DNA from: Saccoglossus kowalevskii | Taxonomy: Eukaryota; Hemichordata; Enteropneusta; Harrimaniidae | Assembly (NCBI RefSeq): GCF_000003605.2 | Contig: NW_003148770.1 | Location: 964,614 to 993,218 of the forward strand | Direction of reading: 5' to 3' | DNA: 28,605 nt | Shown: piece by piece, positions 1 to 9,942 of the stretch | Numbering within the stretch: the first letter of the stretch is position 1 | Layout of the letters: every line of letters begins with the position of its first letter | Position numbers and translations under genes: made by a program | The notes under the pieces: generated by a model | What the model was told of the DNA's origin: nothing | Seen by the model: only the letters and a program-made list of their open reading frames with translations | Database searches by the model: none

Positions 1-398
1 AATCTGCTGTGATTGACTGAACTGTTTTTCAGTGTCCTACAAGATAGACTAATTGCAGACTAGGGAAATTTGTTTTTACAGTCAATTAAGTGATGTACTA
101 TCTGAGATAACACAGCCCAAACTAGAAGGCAATGAATTGATGTTAGTATATTGATAAACTTAATGATGTCATAGAATAAATATCAAAGGCCATTGATTGA
201 ATTGTTTATAGTGGTAACAAATTTGAACGCAGTATTGTTATGGGACAAGCATGTGTTGCAATTTAATCCAGGAATGAAGGCATGCTGGGATTTTCACATC
301 TTGTTGTTTACTCCACTCTGCAAATGAACTTTGAAATCTTTTGATCCTCTTTCATTCTGACATTCACTGTGCCAATCCCCCGTGTCACTGTATCCGAA
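1..398. other. Non-coding stretch, no gene seen
   Basis: AT-rich sequence with no convincing open frame, repeat or RNA. The more GC-rich part from about 300 adjoins the possible exon at 399-557. In that exon's frame the sequence stays open past its stop to about position 300, which may mean some coding character extends here. Confidence 0.4.
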
Positions 399-557
399 TC
401 AAGCAGCTTCCTGGACATATGCTGCAAACATGGTCTCTGCACATTCATAAGCGGTATACTTAATTGACCCATTTCCTGTATTGTATTGCGACCATCTTAT
501 TAGTGGTTTCAACATTCCAGATGCATCAATTCTGGCCATTTCCTCCTCCTCGCAGGG
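399..557 (-). CDS. Possible terminal exon of an unrecognised gene
   Basis: A 53-codon open stretch, stop included, reads on the minus strand from an AG acceptor at 558-559 to TGA at 399-401. The peptide begins PCEEEEMARIDASG and ends YVQEAA. Its composition is mixed and protein-like, and this is one of the more GC-rich spots in the first kilobase. Against it, the pyrimidine tract before the acceptor is weak, and a second frame over the same DNA is also open, ending at about 318 in a peptide with SRKLLDSDTVTRG. No upstream exon was found and no family is recognised. It could equally be a conserved non-coding block. Confidence 0.2.
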   Translation of the reverse strand, partial: PCEEEEMARIDASGMLKPLIRWSQYNTGNGSIKYTAYECAETMFAAYVQEAA

Positions 558-2306
558 CTGCACTCACAAATTACCTCTCTGCTAGGCACTTTGACGTTGT
601 TGGAGGCGAAAAAAATAATAGCTGAAAGCTTTCTGTGTCTTAATTAGTATGAAATATAGCCTAGAGTGTGCGTTCCAGCCAATTGTTGTGAAGACACACA
701 CAAAATGATTAAGCCACGTAGATGAAAAAACCCACAGATTGCACACCATGTATTGCCCCAAATAGAATTTTTACATGTATAGCTTTCAAATTAAAGTTGA
801 TGGCTTCACTGTCACCTTTCATAAAATATTACTGTATTGAGAAGATATAAATCACATAGTAATTACAGCGTAGATGATATATTGCCAGAACTCAATTTAA
901 TTCACGTTGTTTTGAATTGTTCTCCTGAGTGTCCATGCATTAACAATTTACAGTGAACATCATCTCTTTTTATCTTTTCTATAAATGGACCCATTTATCT
1001 GCTAACACTTTGTAAAAAGAGAGAAATTGATTTTATTCCAAGTAGAGATCACTTTACGTCGATGGTAGCCCTGTGTAAAATATTGAATGACGGGTTTCGA
1101 TAATTTATAAACATTTATAATGACAACCTACAATTTGAGTTGTTTACGGTGTTGATGTTTGCTTCTCATAAAAGATGTGTTATGTGTTACCAGAAACCAA
1201 AATTACTATCTAGAGTAGAATTTTCTGTTATGTCTATGTTTAAATGATGATGGACTACTATTTTGGGGTCAGCTTTGGATAATCCTGTTGATAACGATAT
1301 TAGGAGATTGCAAAGATCAAGTATAATCCATAACTGAAATTTGCTTTCACCCATAGTGAACTTCTTCAGTACTTTAAATAGACTGAGAAGCATAAAATCA
1401 AAATAAAACAGTCTGAATATAGATTTGGAGAAAAATCTCCACCAAGAATATTAATAAAAATATTATAAAGAAAATTATAAAAATTACAAAAACTTACACA
1501 TATTTGATAGAGGAAAGCAAAAAAAAATAGCAAATCATCCTTAAAAAAAATCTGTTTTGTAATCTTTAATATTCTCTCCTGGAGTTTTTAATCGTTACAC
1601 CTTGTAAGTTTAATAGAGGAAGTATAGTGTAAATTACAGAGTCAGTGAACATTTTGACGCAGTGAACAGTGAAGATAAGAGTTGTATAGAGATTTTGACC
1701 TTACCAATAAAAATTACCAAATCGTGAAAACAATTATTACAGTTGAATTGGAAGATAATGAAGGATGCTCCTTATTGTCATTGTGTAGACAATGCAAGTA
1801 TATTATGAATTACAGTAGTGGTCTCCCAGGGGGTGATATACATACATACATACATGGGTATGTGGTTGTAGATGTATTAACTTGCATTCAATACCAGTTT
1901 AATATTAATCGATGTTTATGACACAAATCTGGTAGTTTATCTCGTTGCTCACCTGCATATGTTGTCACATGGCTATTTGCATATTGATGTGTTTTGTTCT
2001 GGCGTCAGCTTGAAAAGAGTCTTTTTGCTGGGGTATAGCAGTAAACGTTTTATTAAGCATTATTATGCTGTTGCTTTATCTAAGCTCTTTGTCATCGACG
2101 TTACGAATAACACTACAATATTTACTCGTTATCTATTTTACCTGAATTGTACTGTGTTACGTGAGAACATGCATAAAAACGCTAATTCACATGCACACGT
2201 GAATATGGTCCATTTCCGGTTCAACTTGCGTAAGTAGGAATCATGCGAGCATGGCAATTATTTGGCATTTAAAATACCTGGCACAAAAACTTACATATGA
2301 CGGAGG
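558..2306. other. AT-rich non-coding stretch
   Basis: There is no recognisable gene, repeat or RNA here. Short open frames occur, the longest ATG-started one being 1959-2237 on the plus strand (92 codons). It matches nothing I know and has no signal peptide, domain motif or splice context, so it is not annotated as a gene. A short CATA microsatellite lies near 1838-1855. Confidence 0.5.
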
Positions 2307-2332
2307 TACGGTATGTCTCATCATATACCGTA
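2307..2332. repeat. Short inverted repeat overlapping a MITE end
   Basis: TACGGTA at 2307-2313 and TACCGTA at 2326-2332 are perfect inverted copies separated by 12 bases. The right arm is also the left terminus of the MITE at 2326-2556, so this may be the remnant end of a second nested copy. Confidence 0.5.
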
Positions 2333-2556
2333 TTTGCTCTATTAGTAGCACTTGACTAATGTAAATGACAGGTATGTCCAAGGCCAAAACAAATAATATT
2401 TTAATGGTATGGCATACAATTTATTTTTCATTCTAGTTTTATATTGACTTCCAAATGTTTTACAGTCTGAAATAAAGATAAATAAAAAATAAAATGAATG
2501 CAATGGTTTACGTGTGCCTCTATTATAGATGCGCTTCTAATAGAAAAAATACGGTA
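2326..2556. mobile_element. TA-flanked MITE (Tc1/mariner-like), copy A
   Basis: Both ends carry inverted repeats of about 26 bp. The left starts TACCGTATTTGCTCTATTAG. The reverse complement of the right end is TACCGTATTTTTTCTATTAG. The 231-bp body has no coding capacity. The TA at each end fits the TA target duplication of Tc1/mariner elements, so this is most likely a non-autonomous mariner-type element. The element at 3990-4136 has related termini. Confidence 0.65.
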
Positions 2557-3033
2557 TGTATACAAACTTAAATTTTCATGTCAGCAACTCATCATTCTGT
2601 AGTAACAAAATAGTGTGAGCCCATGTCATGGCCTTCGTGTATGATATCACACTTTGGATAATGTGCGAATGCCTGTCGAACGTAATCCGTTAATACCCAA
2701 TACGTATTCTGTCTATCTGCAAGGTCACATGGTTCATTTCTGACATAATGTTCTTTTTGTCACTGTTATCACAGGATTTGTGATAAATACAATTGGAAGT
2801 AGTTGAAAATTACATCCTGAGACAGGGTGTACTTGTTTGATTGTCAGGGCTGTTTGCATCACATTGGGGCATCCATTATTTGAAGGGACAGAACATGTCA
2901 GTTTTATTGTTCAGTCTTAATCAAATCAGTTGTGTATTATTTTAATCCTGTGATCGACAAAGTAAAATTGTATAATTGTTCACAAATATAAACCTCTGTT
3001 ATTTTATCTCATTTTATTTGACGTCCATTTGGT
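2557..3033. other. Non-coding stretch, nothing distinctive
   Basis: AT-rich sequence between two MITEs. No open frame, repeat or structured RNA could be supported. Confidence 0.4.
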
Positions 3034-3273
3034 TTAACCTTTTCACCACCAGACATTCCCGCCCAAATTTTTCCGCACTTTTTTCGTTATACATGTATTC
3101 TTCAATTTTTTCTGGAAATGAACACTACCGGTAATTTTGGAGCCAACAGACCGAATGTGAGTCAATTTTCAGTTTTACTCAACAAATTTGGCTATTTTTG
3201 TTCCAATTCTTCTGAAGGAAAGCACAGACTATATACTATTGTGATGAAAAGAGGAAACTGGTGGTAAGGTTGA
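3034..3273 (+). mobile_element. TTAA-flanked MITE family, copy 1
   Basis: A 240-bp element starts TTAA-CCTTTTCACCACCAG and ends with the inverse form CTGGTGGTAAGGTT followed by a mutated TTGA. It aligns along its length with the reverse complement of 9193-9437 and with 14117-14315. TTAA targets with ends starting CC-TTT are typical of piggyBac-type transposons, so this is probably a non-autonomous piggyBac-like element. It encodes nothing. Confidence 0.75.
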
Positions 3274-3989
3274 AAAATAAACCATTGAAAATTTTATAAA
3301 AAATATGCAGCCTAGTATCGGTTATAAGAATTACAGCCTTCAAATGGATAATTAAGTAAGCGTGGAAACCTTGATGATAAGTTATGGAATATGGAGCACT
3401 TCACTTTATGTTCTTTTAATAATAGTACAATTTTGGCGGATTATTGATGCGTGTTATTTTTAAGCAAATATTGATCATTATTTTAAAAGGAATTCATAAA
3501 CATGTATCGAGTGTTACCGTTGACAAGATCTTGTCAGTGTCGTTTCTTTCAATCGCAATCTACTTTCTGAAATGCAGCCCCTAGATGTTAACGCATATTC
3601 TTTATACTCAGCAGGGTGTTAACGCTGAGATGACAGATTAGGTACAAAAAACTGGATGACTAGTGTTTCCATTGTATGACTGCAGCATGTCATTGTTTGA
3701 CTGACAGATTTTACAATATGCAATGCTATCAGTGGGTAGTAATGTAACTGTTAGAGTAATCTCCATTCGAGTAACTAACATGCATTCGTCTGTGGTTCTG
3801 ACTTATTTTATTTGCCCAAGAAATTTGTTTTTGTTCTGGCAAAACCTTAATTTTTAAAAAAAAATTTATAGCTTTAATTCTTTGCCTACTGAAAGCCTCT
3901 AGGGATAGCCAAAATGAATGGGAAAGAACGGCATCAACAGGCGAAGTTTTTACGTAGTAATTTATATCGCAAATAGTTTACTTGCACAC
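3274..3989. other. Non-coding stretch with a 16-bp palindrome
   Basis: No gene is visible. The only structured item is TGACAAGATCTTGTCA at 3521-3536, a perfect 16-bp palindrome. Confidence 0.4.
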
Positions 3990-4136
3990 TACCGTATAAT
4001 CTGTATTAGATGCCGCATCTAGAAAATAGAAGTCGCACCTATTCTTTTTGAACAATTGAGAACCGAAAATTCACCATTTTTCATATGTGCAGATGCTCTA
4101 ATAGAAGGTGCAGCTTCTAATAAGGATTTTACAGTA
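3990..4136. mobile_element. TA-flanked MITE (Tc1/mariner-like), copy B
   Basis: A 147-bp element has imperfect inverted termini. The left is TACCGTATAATCTGTATTAG. The reverse complement of the right is TACTGTAAAATCCTTATTAG. The internal sequence repeats the motif gatgc/gcatc with tctaatag seen in copy A at 2326-2556. There is no ORF. TA at both ends fits a mariner-type target. Confidence 0.65.
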
Positions 4137-4378
4137 ATATGAAAAATTGGCATTTTTCTGAACATCAATGAATTTTTTGAAATTTAGTCTGTTTATAGTA
4201 ATTTATTAATTTGGGACCAAATGGACCTAATTTCCCTCATTGCCATATAAGTCACGATTGAAATGTGGATCAAAGTGGCAAATAAAAGTTAACTGTAGCA
4301 CGCACAGTGTGGAACATTATTGTTCACTTTGTTGCATCCATACCCACACACAATCCTCCCAAAATAAATATGGAGATT

Positions 4379-4880
4379 GCAAATTTCTTGCATACATTTT
4401 GTAACTTAAAAAAATAAAAAGATTGAATTTGGCTAAATTTTTAAATTTGTTTATTAATGTCAAAATATAGCATTGCGGGTTACTCGTCAAACGGTCACTC
4501 TAAAAATGGTGAACGCAAATTTCTCGCATACATTTTGTGACTGAAAAAAAAAAAAAAAATTGATTGAATTTTGCTAAATTTTTAAATTTGTTTATTAATG
4601 TCAAATTGCGTGATACTCATCAAATTGTCACTCTATGGTGAACGCCAATTTCTCGCATACGTTTTGTGACTGAAAAAAATAAAAAGATTAAATTTGGCTA
4701 AATTTTTAAATTTGTTTATTAATGTCAAAATATAGCATTGCGGGTTACTCGTCAAACTGTCACTCTACGATGAACGCGAATTTCTCGCATACATTTTGAA
4801 ACTAAATTTTTTTTTTATTTGGTTATTTGGCTGAAATGTCAAATCAAATTTTGAGTGTTATTCAAACTGTCACTGTTATA
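4379..4880. repeat. Tandem repeat, about 132-bp unit, about 4 copies
   Basis: Units begin near 4379, 4515, 4644 and 4776, giving periods of 136, 129 and 132 bp. Each contains TTTCTCGCATACATTTTGTG, an A-rich run, a block reading TTTAAATTTGTTTATTAATG, and a TTACTCGTCAAAC-GTCACTCTA block. The first three copies are closely alike. The fourth decays after the A/T run and fades by about 4880. Nothing is encoded. Confidence 0.8.
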
Positions 4881-4906
4881 ATGTGCAAATAGTGAATTAC
4901 TCAAAC

Positions 4907-4970
4907 CCTCACCCCACCCCTCCCCTCCAAACAACACCTCAACCCAACCCAACCCTACCCTACCCACCCC
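4907..4970 (-). other. C-rich tract; G-quadruplex motif on the minus strand
   Basis: The plus strand is almost pure C/A/T with repeated CCC runs. The minus strand of 4943-4970 reads six G-runs of three or more, separated by one- or two-base loops of T, TA or TT, which meets the standard G3+N1-7 quadruplex rule. The repeats (GGGTAG, GGGTTG) resemble telomere DNA but are not TTAGGG. Confidence 0.7.
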
Positions 4971-5500
4971 AAAACACTCTTCAAAGGCTGATGAACAACT
5001 GTTACAACACATTTGTAGTCAAAACTATTTTTAGCTTGCATACTCTGTACACGATAAGATAAAGTAGGTAAGACCTATCATGGCTCATCAGAGCCTACTG
5101 TTTAGATATATTCAAGTAACAACGCTACACTGTTCCTCACTAGGCAATATCTCTGATAGTGTCAATATTGCAGAAATATTTCATTCCACTTTTATTAAAT
5201 ATATATTTCTCTAATAAACAGTCTACGTGGTGTAATATGATTCATTTCACTTGCGATTAAAGTAATTCTTTCTTTAACAACCACTAAAAATAACTGGGAA
5301 TAATGAGACAGGTATACTGCAGTGCCTACGGCCATATTATTTTTATTGAAAAATTTCTGATTTCTGATGAGATTTATTCAGAACAATGCGATAATGTAAA
5401 AATAAATGTTACATTAAAGTGCTCTGTAGAGCATTAAACGTCATTGAAATTAATTTTAGCCGTTCTCGCTTTAAACATAAAAACTTTTAATGAATGCTTG

Positions 5501-5506
<6 letters not shown>
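4971..5506. other. Non-coding stretch, nothing distinctive
   Basis: AT-rich sequence downstream of the receptor's likely transcript end. No gene or repeat could be supported. Confidence 0.4.

Positions 5507-5538
<32 letters not shown>
5507..5538 (+). repeat. Poly-A run of 32 bases
   Basis: An uninterrupted A32. It could be the tail of an old retroposed sequence lying to its left, but no identifiable SINE, LINE or processed gene precedes it, so it is reported only as a homopolymer. Confidence 0.9.
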
Positions 5539-5540
<2 letters not shown>

Positions 5541-5751
5541 CAACTTAAATATTTTGTTTTGTATTATCCGCATGCTTAGAATTATTACAAGTTTTTACCG
5601 TTTCAGCGAAAATGGCTTAAACTATTTTCACAATGAGTCTCTCTACTGACGTAAACTGTAGAAGTTGCCACAGGAATGTTAGCGACAGCAATGCACAGTT
5701 ATTCTTGCTTGCACAACCAATGAATCAATTTGTTTTTAGCGAGATACACTG

Positions 5752-5757
5752 TTTATT
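5752..5757 (-). terminator. Candidate polyadenylation signal of the receptor gene
   Basis: TTTATT on the plus strand reads AATAAA on the minus strand, about 440 bases past the receptor stop codon. It is the first canonical hexamer I see downstream and would give a 3' UTR of about 450 bases. No transcript evidence is available. Confidence 0.4.
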
Positions 5758-6192
5758 GCATGATTGTGATGTACTCTGCTATTTACCAACAATTCATATT
5801 AATAAGACATTCCACAGCACTAAAGTGGGTTTCATTCCCGGGGAAAATACAGTTTTTAAAAGTCGATATTGATGTCTGTGAATATGGAAGAAACGTTTCA
5901 TTCGTAGTGCAGGAAACATGAAATGTTTTTGGTATGGCTATGAATTCTAGCACAGATGGGAGATAGATTGTATGCGGTATGCAAAACATTTAAAAAGGTG
6001 CGCACAACTGATGTTGGTCTTCTACTTGTGATTAGTACCACCTGTATGGTGTTTCCAATCAGATCCATTAGGATTAATTTTTCCGTTCTAATTACTGATT
6101 TTGACAGGGTTGCTTCACTCACAGCGACAGTTACAGCTTTTCTTGAAGTGACGTCTTTTTGATAAATGTAACCAGGAGCATTAAATTTATCC

Positions 6193-7280
6193 TTAGCAGC
6201 AGTGCTGACAAGACTGACATTTCAGTATTTTGTGGAAGGCGTTCTTGAACTCCTTATTGAAAACTGTGTAAATGATTGGATTAAGGAGCGAATTCATATA
6301 TCCTAGCCAGTTTATGCAGCTTTGTAATGGGGGCGGCACATAGCATTGTTCTTTACAAAAGGGCATAACAAAAGCCACAATAAAAAAAGGTAGCCAACAT
6401 ACTACGAATGCACCAGTAACGATACCCAGGACTTTTGCAGCTTTCCTCTCCCGAGCCTCTGCTAGATGTTTTTTTGTTTGTTCCAACGTTCTAACCGGAC
6501 TTGGCATGTTGTGATTTATGGACATGTTACCGTTCCCCATCACCGTGGTGCACTCAGTGTATTTTTTCTTCTCATCGTTCCTCTTCCGCGAATACGAAAT
6601 TTTGCAACTTGGTAAATTCTCCAGTAGATCAACAGCATAATTACCATAGGGATGTAAAAAGCACCAAAAGTTGAAAAGACAGTATATCCTAAATCGGTGC
6701 TTATCAAGCAATCGTATGGATCGCTGGTATCCTTAGGTGTACGCCACCCGAACAGCGGAGCTATTGAAATAATTGCAGAAACTAGCCAAACAAATGCAAT
6801 CATAAGTGTCATGCGTCTTGGAGTTCGCCTCGCTGTATACTGTACATGTTTTGTGATAGACCAGTATCGATCTAAAGCAATCACACACAAGTTTAAAATA
6901 CTTGCAGTACAACACAACACATCCATGGAAATGAAAAAATCACAGACCTCTTGTCCCCAGATCCAAATCTGTGTTACTTCTCGTACTGCAACCAGCGGCA
7001 TCACGACAGTAGATACCAAAAGATCTGCAACAGCCAGCGATGCAATCAAATAATTCGGAACAGTCTGTAGACTCTTTTCTAGAAGTATAGCGATGAGAAC
7101 CAAGCAATTTCCGAAAATTGAGCTGATGATCATCAAACTTAGTAATATCACGATAATTATTTTTGAAGCATTGATTTCTATAATATACTCCTCCGTGGAG
7201 TTGATAGTGTAGTATGTTTCATTGACTAACACTGTCATATTGTAAATCACCATACTGCTAAAGTTACTGCGCTGTATCAT
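6193..7280 (-). CDS. 5-HT1-like (5-HT1A-type) serotonin receptor, single exon, frame slip in loop 3
   Basis: A seven-helix class-A receptor for a biogenic amine, most likely serotonin, at the plasma membrane. Residues 1-237 read from ATG at 7280, the first ATG after an in-frame stop. The rest reads in a second frame to TAA at 6193; about 362 residues if one base is missing at the A6 run (6562-6567). The N-terminus has five N-glycosylation sequons. Visible are GN (58), LAVADL with D86, C113-C191 disulfide partners, D120 (amine-binding Asp of TM3), DRY (137-139), FGW, ST at 203-204 followed by FGAFYIP, CWLPFF (295-300), NW (324-325), NPIIY (334-338) and a Cys-rich tail suited to palmitoylation. 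GWRTP-SDP-C-IS and STFGAFYIP are 5-HT1A signatures, and the 5-HT1 class normally couples to Gi/o. As written, the frame stops between TM5 and TM6. Octopamine or adrenergic identity is less likely. Confidence 0.93.
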
Positions 7281-8209
7281 ATTAGATGGAACAAATAGAC
7301 TGTCAACATCACTGTCTTCATTCCATGTTGCAACTGCTACTTTACACTGAGCTTACACAGTTATAAATGATATTAACTGTATTTGAATATTCAATGAGCA
7401 GCCTTCAGTGGACCAATAGAGATGGTCGCCATAACTACATGGAAAGTGTAATCAACACAGGACTACCTAGCTTGCTGGATATTCTCTCTACCTTCTATCT
7501 CCCTAACTGTTAATTTTTAAAAGTGTTTAATACTAAGCTGAGCTTTCCCGTTTCGATTATTCATCCAGACGTTGTGCATTTCTTGTAACCATACATTAGA
7601 TAAATTAGCTTTGCTTTTCCTCAAACTTATGTATTATTTGCAGCCAGTGTTCGTGGAAAGCCTGCTTTGTTCAGCTACTTACCTTCAAAGGTACTAAATG
7701 TATGTGCGTTTTACAGTCGCTTTTCTGCATAGTAAAGTGCTCTGAAATAACTTTACAATTCAAAGCCGTCAAGTATTTTTACTTTTTCATTCTGATTGCA
7801 TGTCTAATTGGTACGTATGGATTTTATGTCTTTCATTGTGTGTACACATCATTTCCATCGAGCTATGTTGTCTTTTCCCCTTAATAAAAATCAGTAGGCT
7901 GTATCACTGCTCTATTATGAATCTGTATCATTGATTCTTTTTTTAAATATAATCACAAAAAGGAGACACAGCATGATAACCAAATATTATATGTGGTATC
8001 GATCCATAACGTGGTTACAAATCTCATATTTTCTCTCCTTCTGTGTGTAAAATCAAATAAACAACATCAAAATCAAATATACAAATGTGTCACTGTAAAA
8101 AAAGATTTTTTTATCGTTGAAAGACTGCATGCTTTCTGGGAAATGATATAGCTTGTGTAAATTTATAGATTGATTATTTGCGAAGCAAAAATGAAAATCT
8201 ATAACAAAA
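7281..8209 (-). promoter_or_regulatory. Upstream region of the receptor gene
   Basis: No other gene is visible here. An in-frame TAA lies upstream of the receptor ATG, fixing the start. A TATA-like TTTATAA lies about 85 bases upstream of the ATG (near 7361-7368, minus strand), and an ATTGG (inverted CCAAT) box occurs near 7411-7417. These are candidate core-promoter elements only, and the true transcription start could be further up. Confidence 0.25.
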
Positions 8210-8279
8210 TAGGAACAACTATCTTTTGAAAAAAAAAAAAAAATATCTGGTTTGTGTCTTACATGAAGAAGAAAAAATG
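8210..8279 (+). repeat. 70-bp direct repeat, copy 1
   Basis: The block from TAGGAACAACTATCTTTTGA to an A-rich end recurs at 8768-8837 with about 90% identity (TATCTGGTTTGTGTC shared exactly). The flanks do not match. The pair brackets the 27/28-bp tandem array. Confidence 0.8.
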
Positions 8280-8462
8280 TGAATCAAATTGTAAATGTCA
8301 TCCTTGCACATTGGGAAATTAGTTGTGGTGAAGTTTAATATACTGAAGAAAATGGAGTGGGAGGTGTATACTTGCTGGTAACCATAGAAACAGATTGTTT
8401 GCAGGATTTCTCAGTCTAGTCTAAATCACATTTTACTATTCCTGTATTGAAATGAAAGTGAT

Positions 8463-8665
8463 GTCTAGTAGTCTCTGTGAATGGTGAGTGTGTAGTAGTT
8501 TGTGTGAATGGCGATTTATGTAGTAGTCTGTGTGAATGGTGAGTGTGTAGTAGTCTGTGTGAATGGCGATTTATGTAGTAGTCTGTGTGAGCGAGCAATG
8601 TGTGTCTAGTCCCTGTGAGCAGTATTTATGTATGTGTGCATGTCTAGTAGTCTTTGTGAGCATTG
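8463..8665 (+). repeat. Minisatellite with alternating 27- and 28-bp units
   Basis: The consensus starts TAGTAGTCTGTGTGAATGG and ends alternately TGAGTGTG (27 bp) or CGATTTATG (28 bp), giving a 55-bp dimer. There are about seven units, the last two or three decayed. Open frames crossing it are a by-product of the repeat. Confidence 0.85.
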
Positions 8666-8767
8666 GGTATCTCATTGTCAAATCTTTTCAAACACAACCT
8701 ATTCCACCCTCTATTTACAAAATTATTTTTGGATTGGGTTTTACTCACATAGGCTTATTGCAATAAG

Positions 8768-8837
8768 TAGGAACAATTATCTTTTGAAAACAAAAAAATA
8801 TCTGGTTTGTGTCCTACAACATGAAGATAAAAAAATG
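8768..8837 (+). repeat. 70-bp direct repeat, copy 2
   Basis: This is the second copy of the block at 8210-8279, 558 bp downstream and in the same orientation. Differences are a few substitutions, a shorter A run and a small insertion in TCCTACAACATGAAG. Confidence 0.8.
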
Positions 8838-9192
8838 CTCATTCATTATCTACTATGTAGGAGGGTACACTGAGCTGGGTGTGTTCAGCTTTCAATATTA
8901 CTTTGTGAGTAGGTTTGCATAGAATTCAGAATACTAGTATTGAAATAATGCTAAGGAAGAGATCATTTATTTATGAGGAGGGTTTCAAATTTAGAAGTCA
9001 GATCTGTAGATACATACCTCTCTAATATATTTCAGTATCTTTAAATACCTTCAACAGACTTTAACATTCAAACCATATACCTTGTATGTTCAACAACATT
9101 ATCCATCCATCAAATCAACATACCCCGGTAGTATTGCGTGAAAAAGCTGTTACTCACTTGGAGACGAGCTAATGCTTATTTATCTTTCATTC
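8838..9192. other. Non-coding stretch
   Basis: No gene, repeat or structured element seen. Confidence 0.4.
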
Positions 9193-9437
9193 TTAAACCT
9201 TTTTACCACCAGTTTTCTCTTTTCATCACAAAATTACAAAATAGTCCCATTTATAGTCTGCACTTTCCTTCAGAAGATTGGAACAAAAATAGCCAAATCT
9301 TTTGAGTAAAAACTGAAAATTTACTCAAATTTTGACTGTTGGCTCCAAAAATAGGGTTCATTTCCAGAAATATTGAAGAATATGAGAAAAAAGTGTAGAA
9401 AAATTTGGACAAGAAAGTCTGGTGGTGAAAAGGTTAA
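9193..9437 (-). mobile_element. TTAA-flanked MITE family, copy 2 (both ends intact)
   Basis: A 245-bp element is flanked by TTAA at 9193-9196 and 9434-9437. Its inverted termini read (A)CCTTTTTACCACCAG and CCTTTTCACCACCAG on opposite strands. It is the best-preserved copy and defines the family boundaries. Perfect TTAA on both sides fits piggyBac-type integration. It has no coding capacity, so it would depend on a transposase elsewhere. Confidence 0.85.
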
Positions 9438-9942
9438 TGTAAAGATTCATTTATTAATATCAATATAACTTCAGATTTTGATGTTTGCAGTATGGAATAA
9501 TTATTTATTTTATGCCACCAATTGTTGTGCTGTTTTGGTGAAAAAAAGACATCTGGCAATATTTCTCGAAAACCTCTCAGATGAATAATGTTTGAATATT
9601 TAATAAGTTGATAACAATCTACTACGCATTGATTGTACTATTTTGTGATAAGAATACGCTACATACTGACTTTAATTCTGGTAATTTACAGATTTATAAA
9701 AATCAGGAAATTTGAATTCAAACTCAAAAGTAAGAGGCTGGTGGTTAATCCCCCACCCAACTCTTGCCTGAAGTATGATTTACTGAAATCACTTGATCTA
9801 ATTTCTTTGTGTGCATCTTTCTAACTTAATAGCTCAAACCACGTACCAAGATAGTCAATTAATAATTGACTGCGTAAGATTAAAATTATTAAATTTGATA
9901 GACTGCGGCCTGTGTATTGCTCTAATGTCGAGGGATTGATTA
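9438..9942. other. Non-coding stretch
   Basis: No gene supported. GTCAATTAATAATTGAC at 9854-9870 is a perfect 17-base palindrome containing homeodomain-like TAAT cores. Confidence 0.4.

Noticed and set aside
1959-2237. 92-codon ATG-started plus-strand frame
   Set aside because: No recognisable motif, signal peptide or splice site. One such frame is expected by chance in a window this size.
4943-4970. Interstitial telomere repeat
   Set aside because: Units are GGGTAG and GGGTTG, not TTAGGG, and are too few and irregular.
5633-5872. 79-codon plus-strand frame starting at an ATG
   Set aside because: Antisense to the likely 3' UTR of the receptor. It has no domain, and its Cys pattern matches nothing known.
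6697-7053. 118-codon plus-strand frame
   Set aside because: It is the antisense shadow of the receptor coding sequence.
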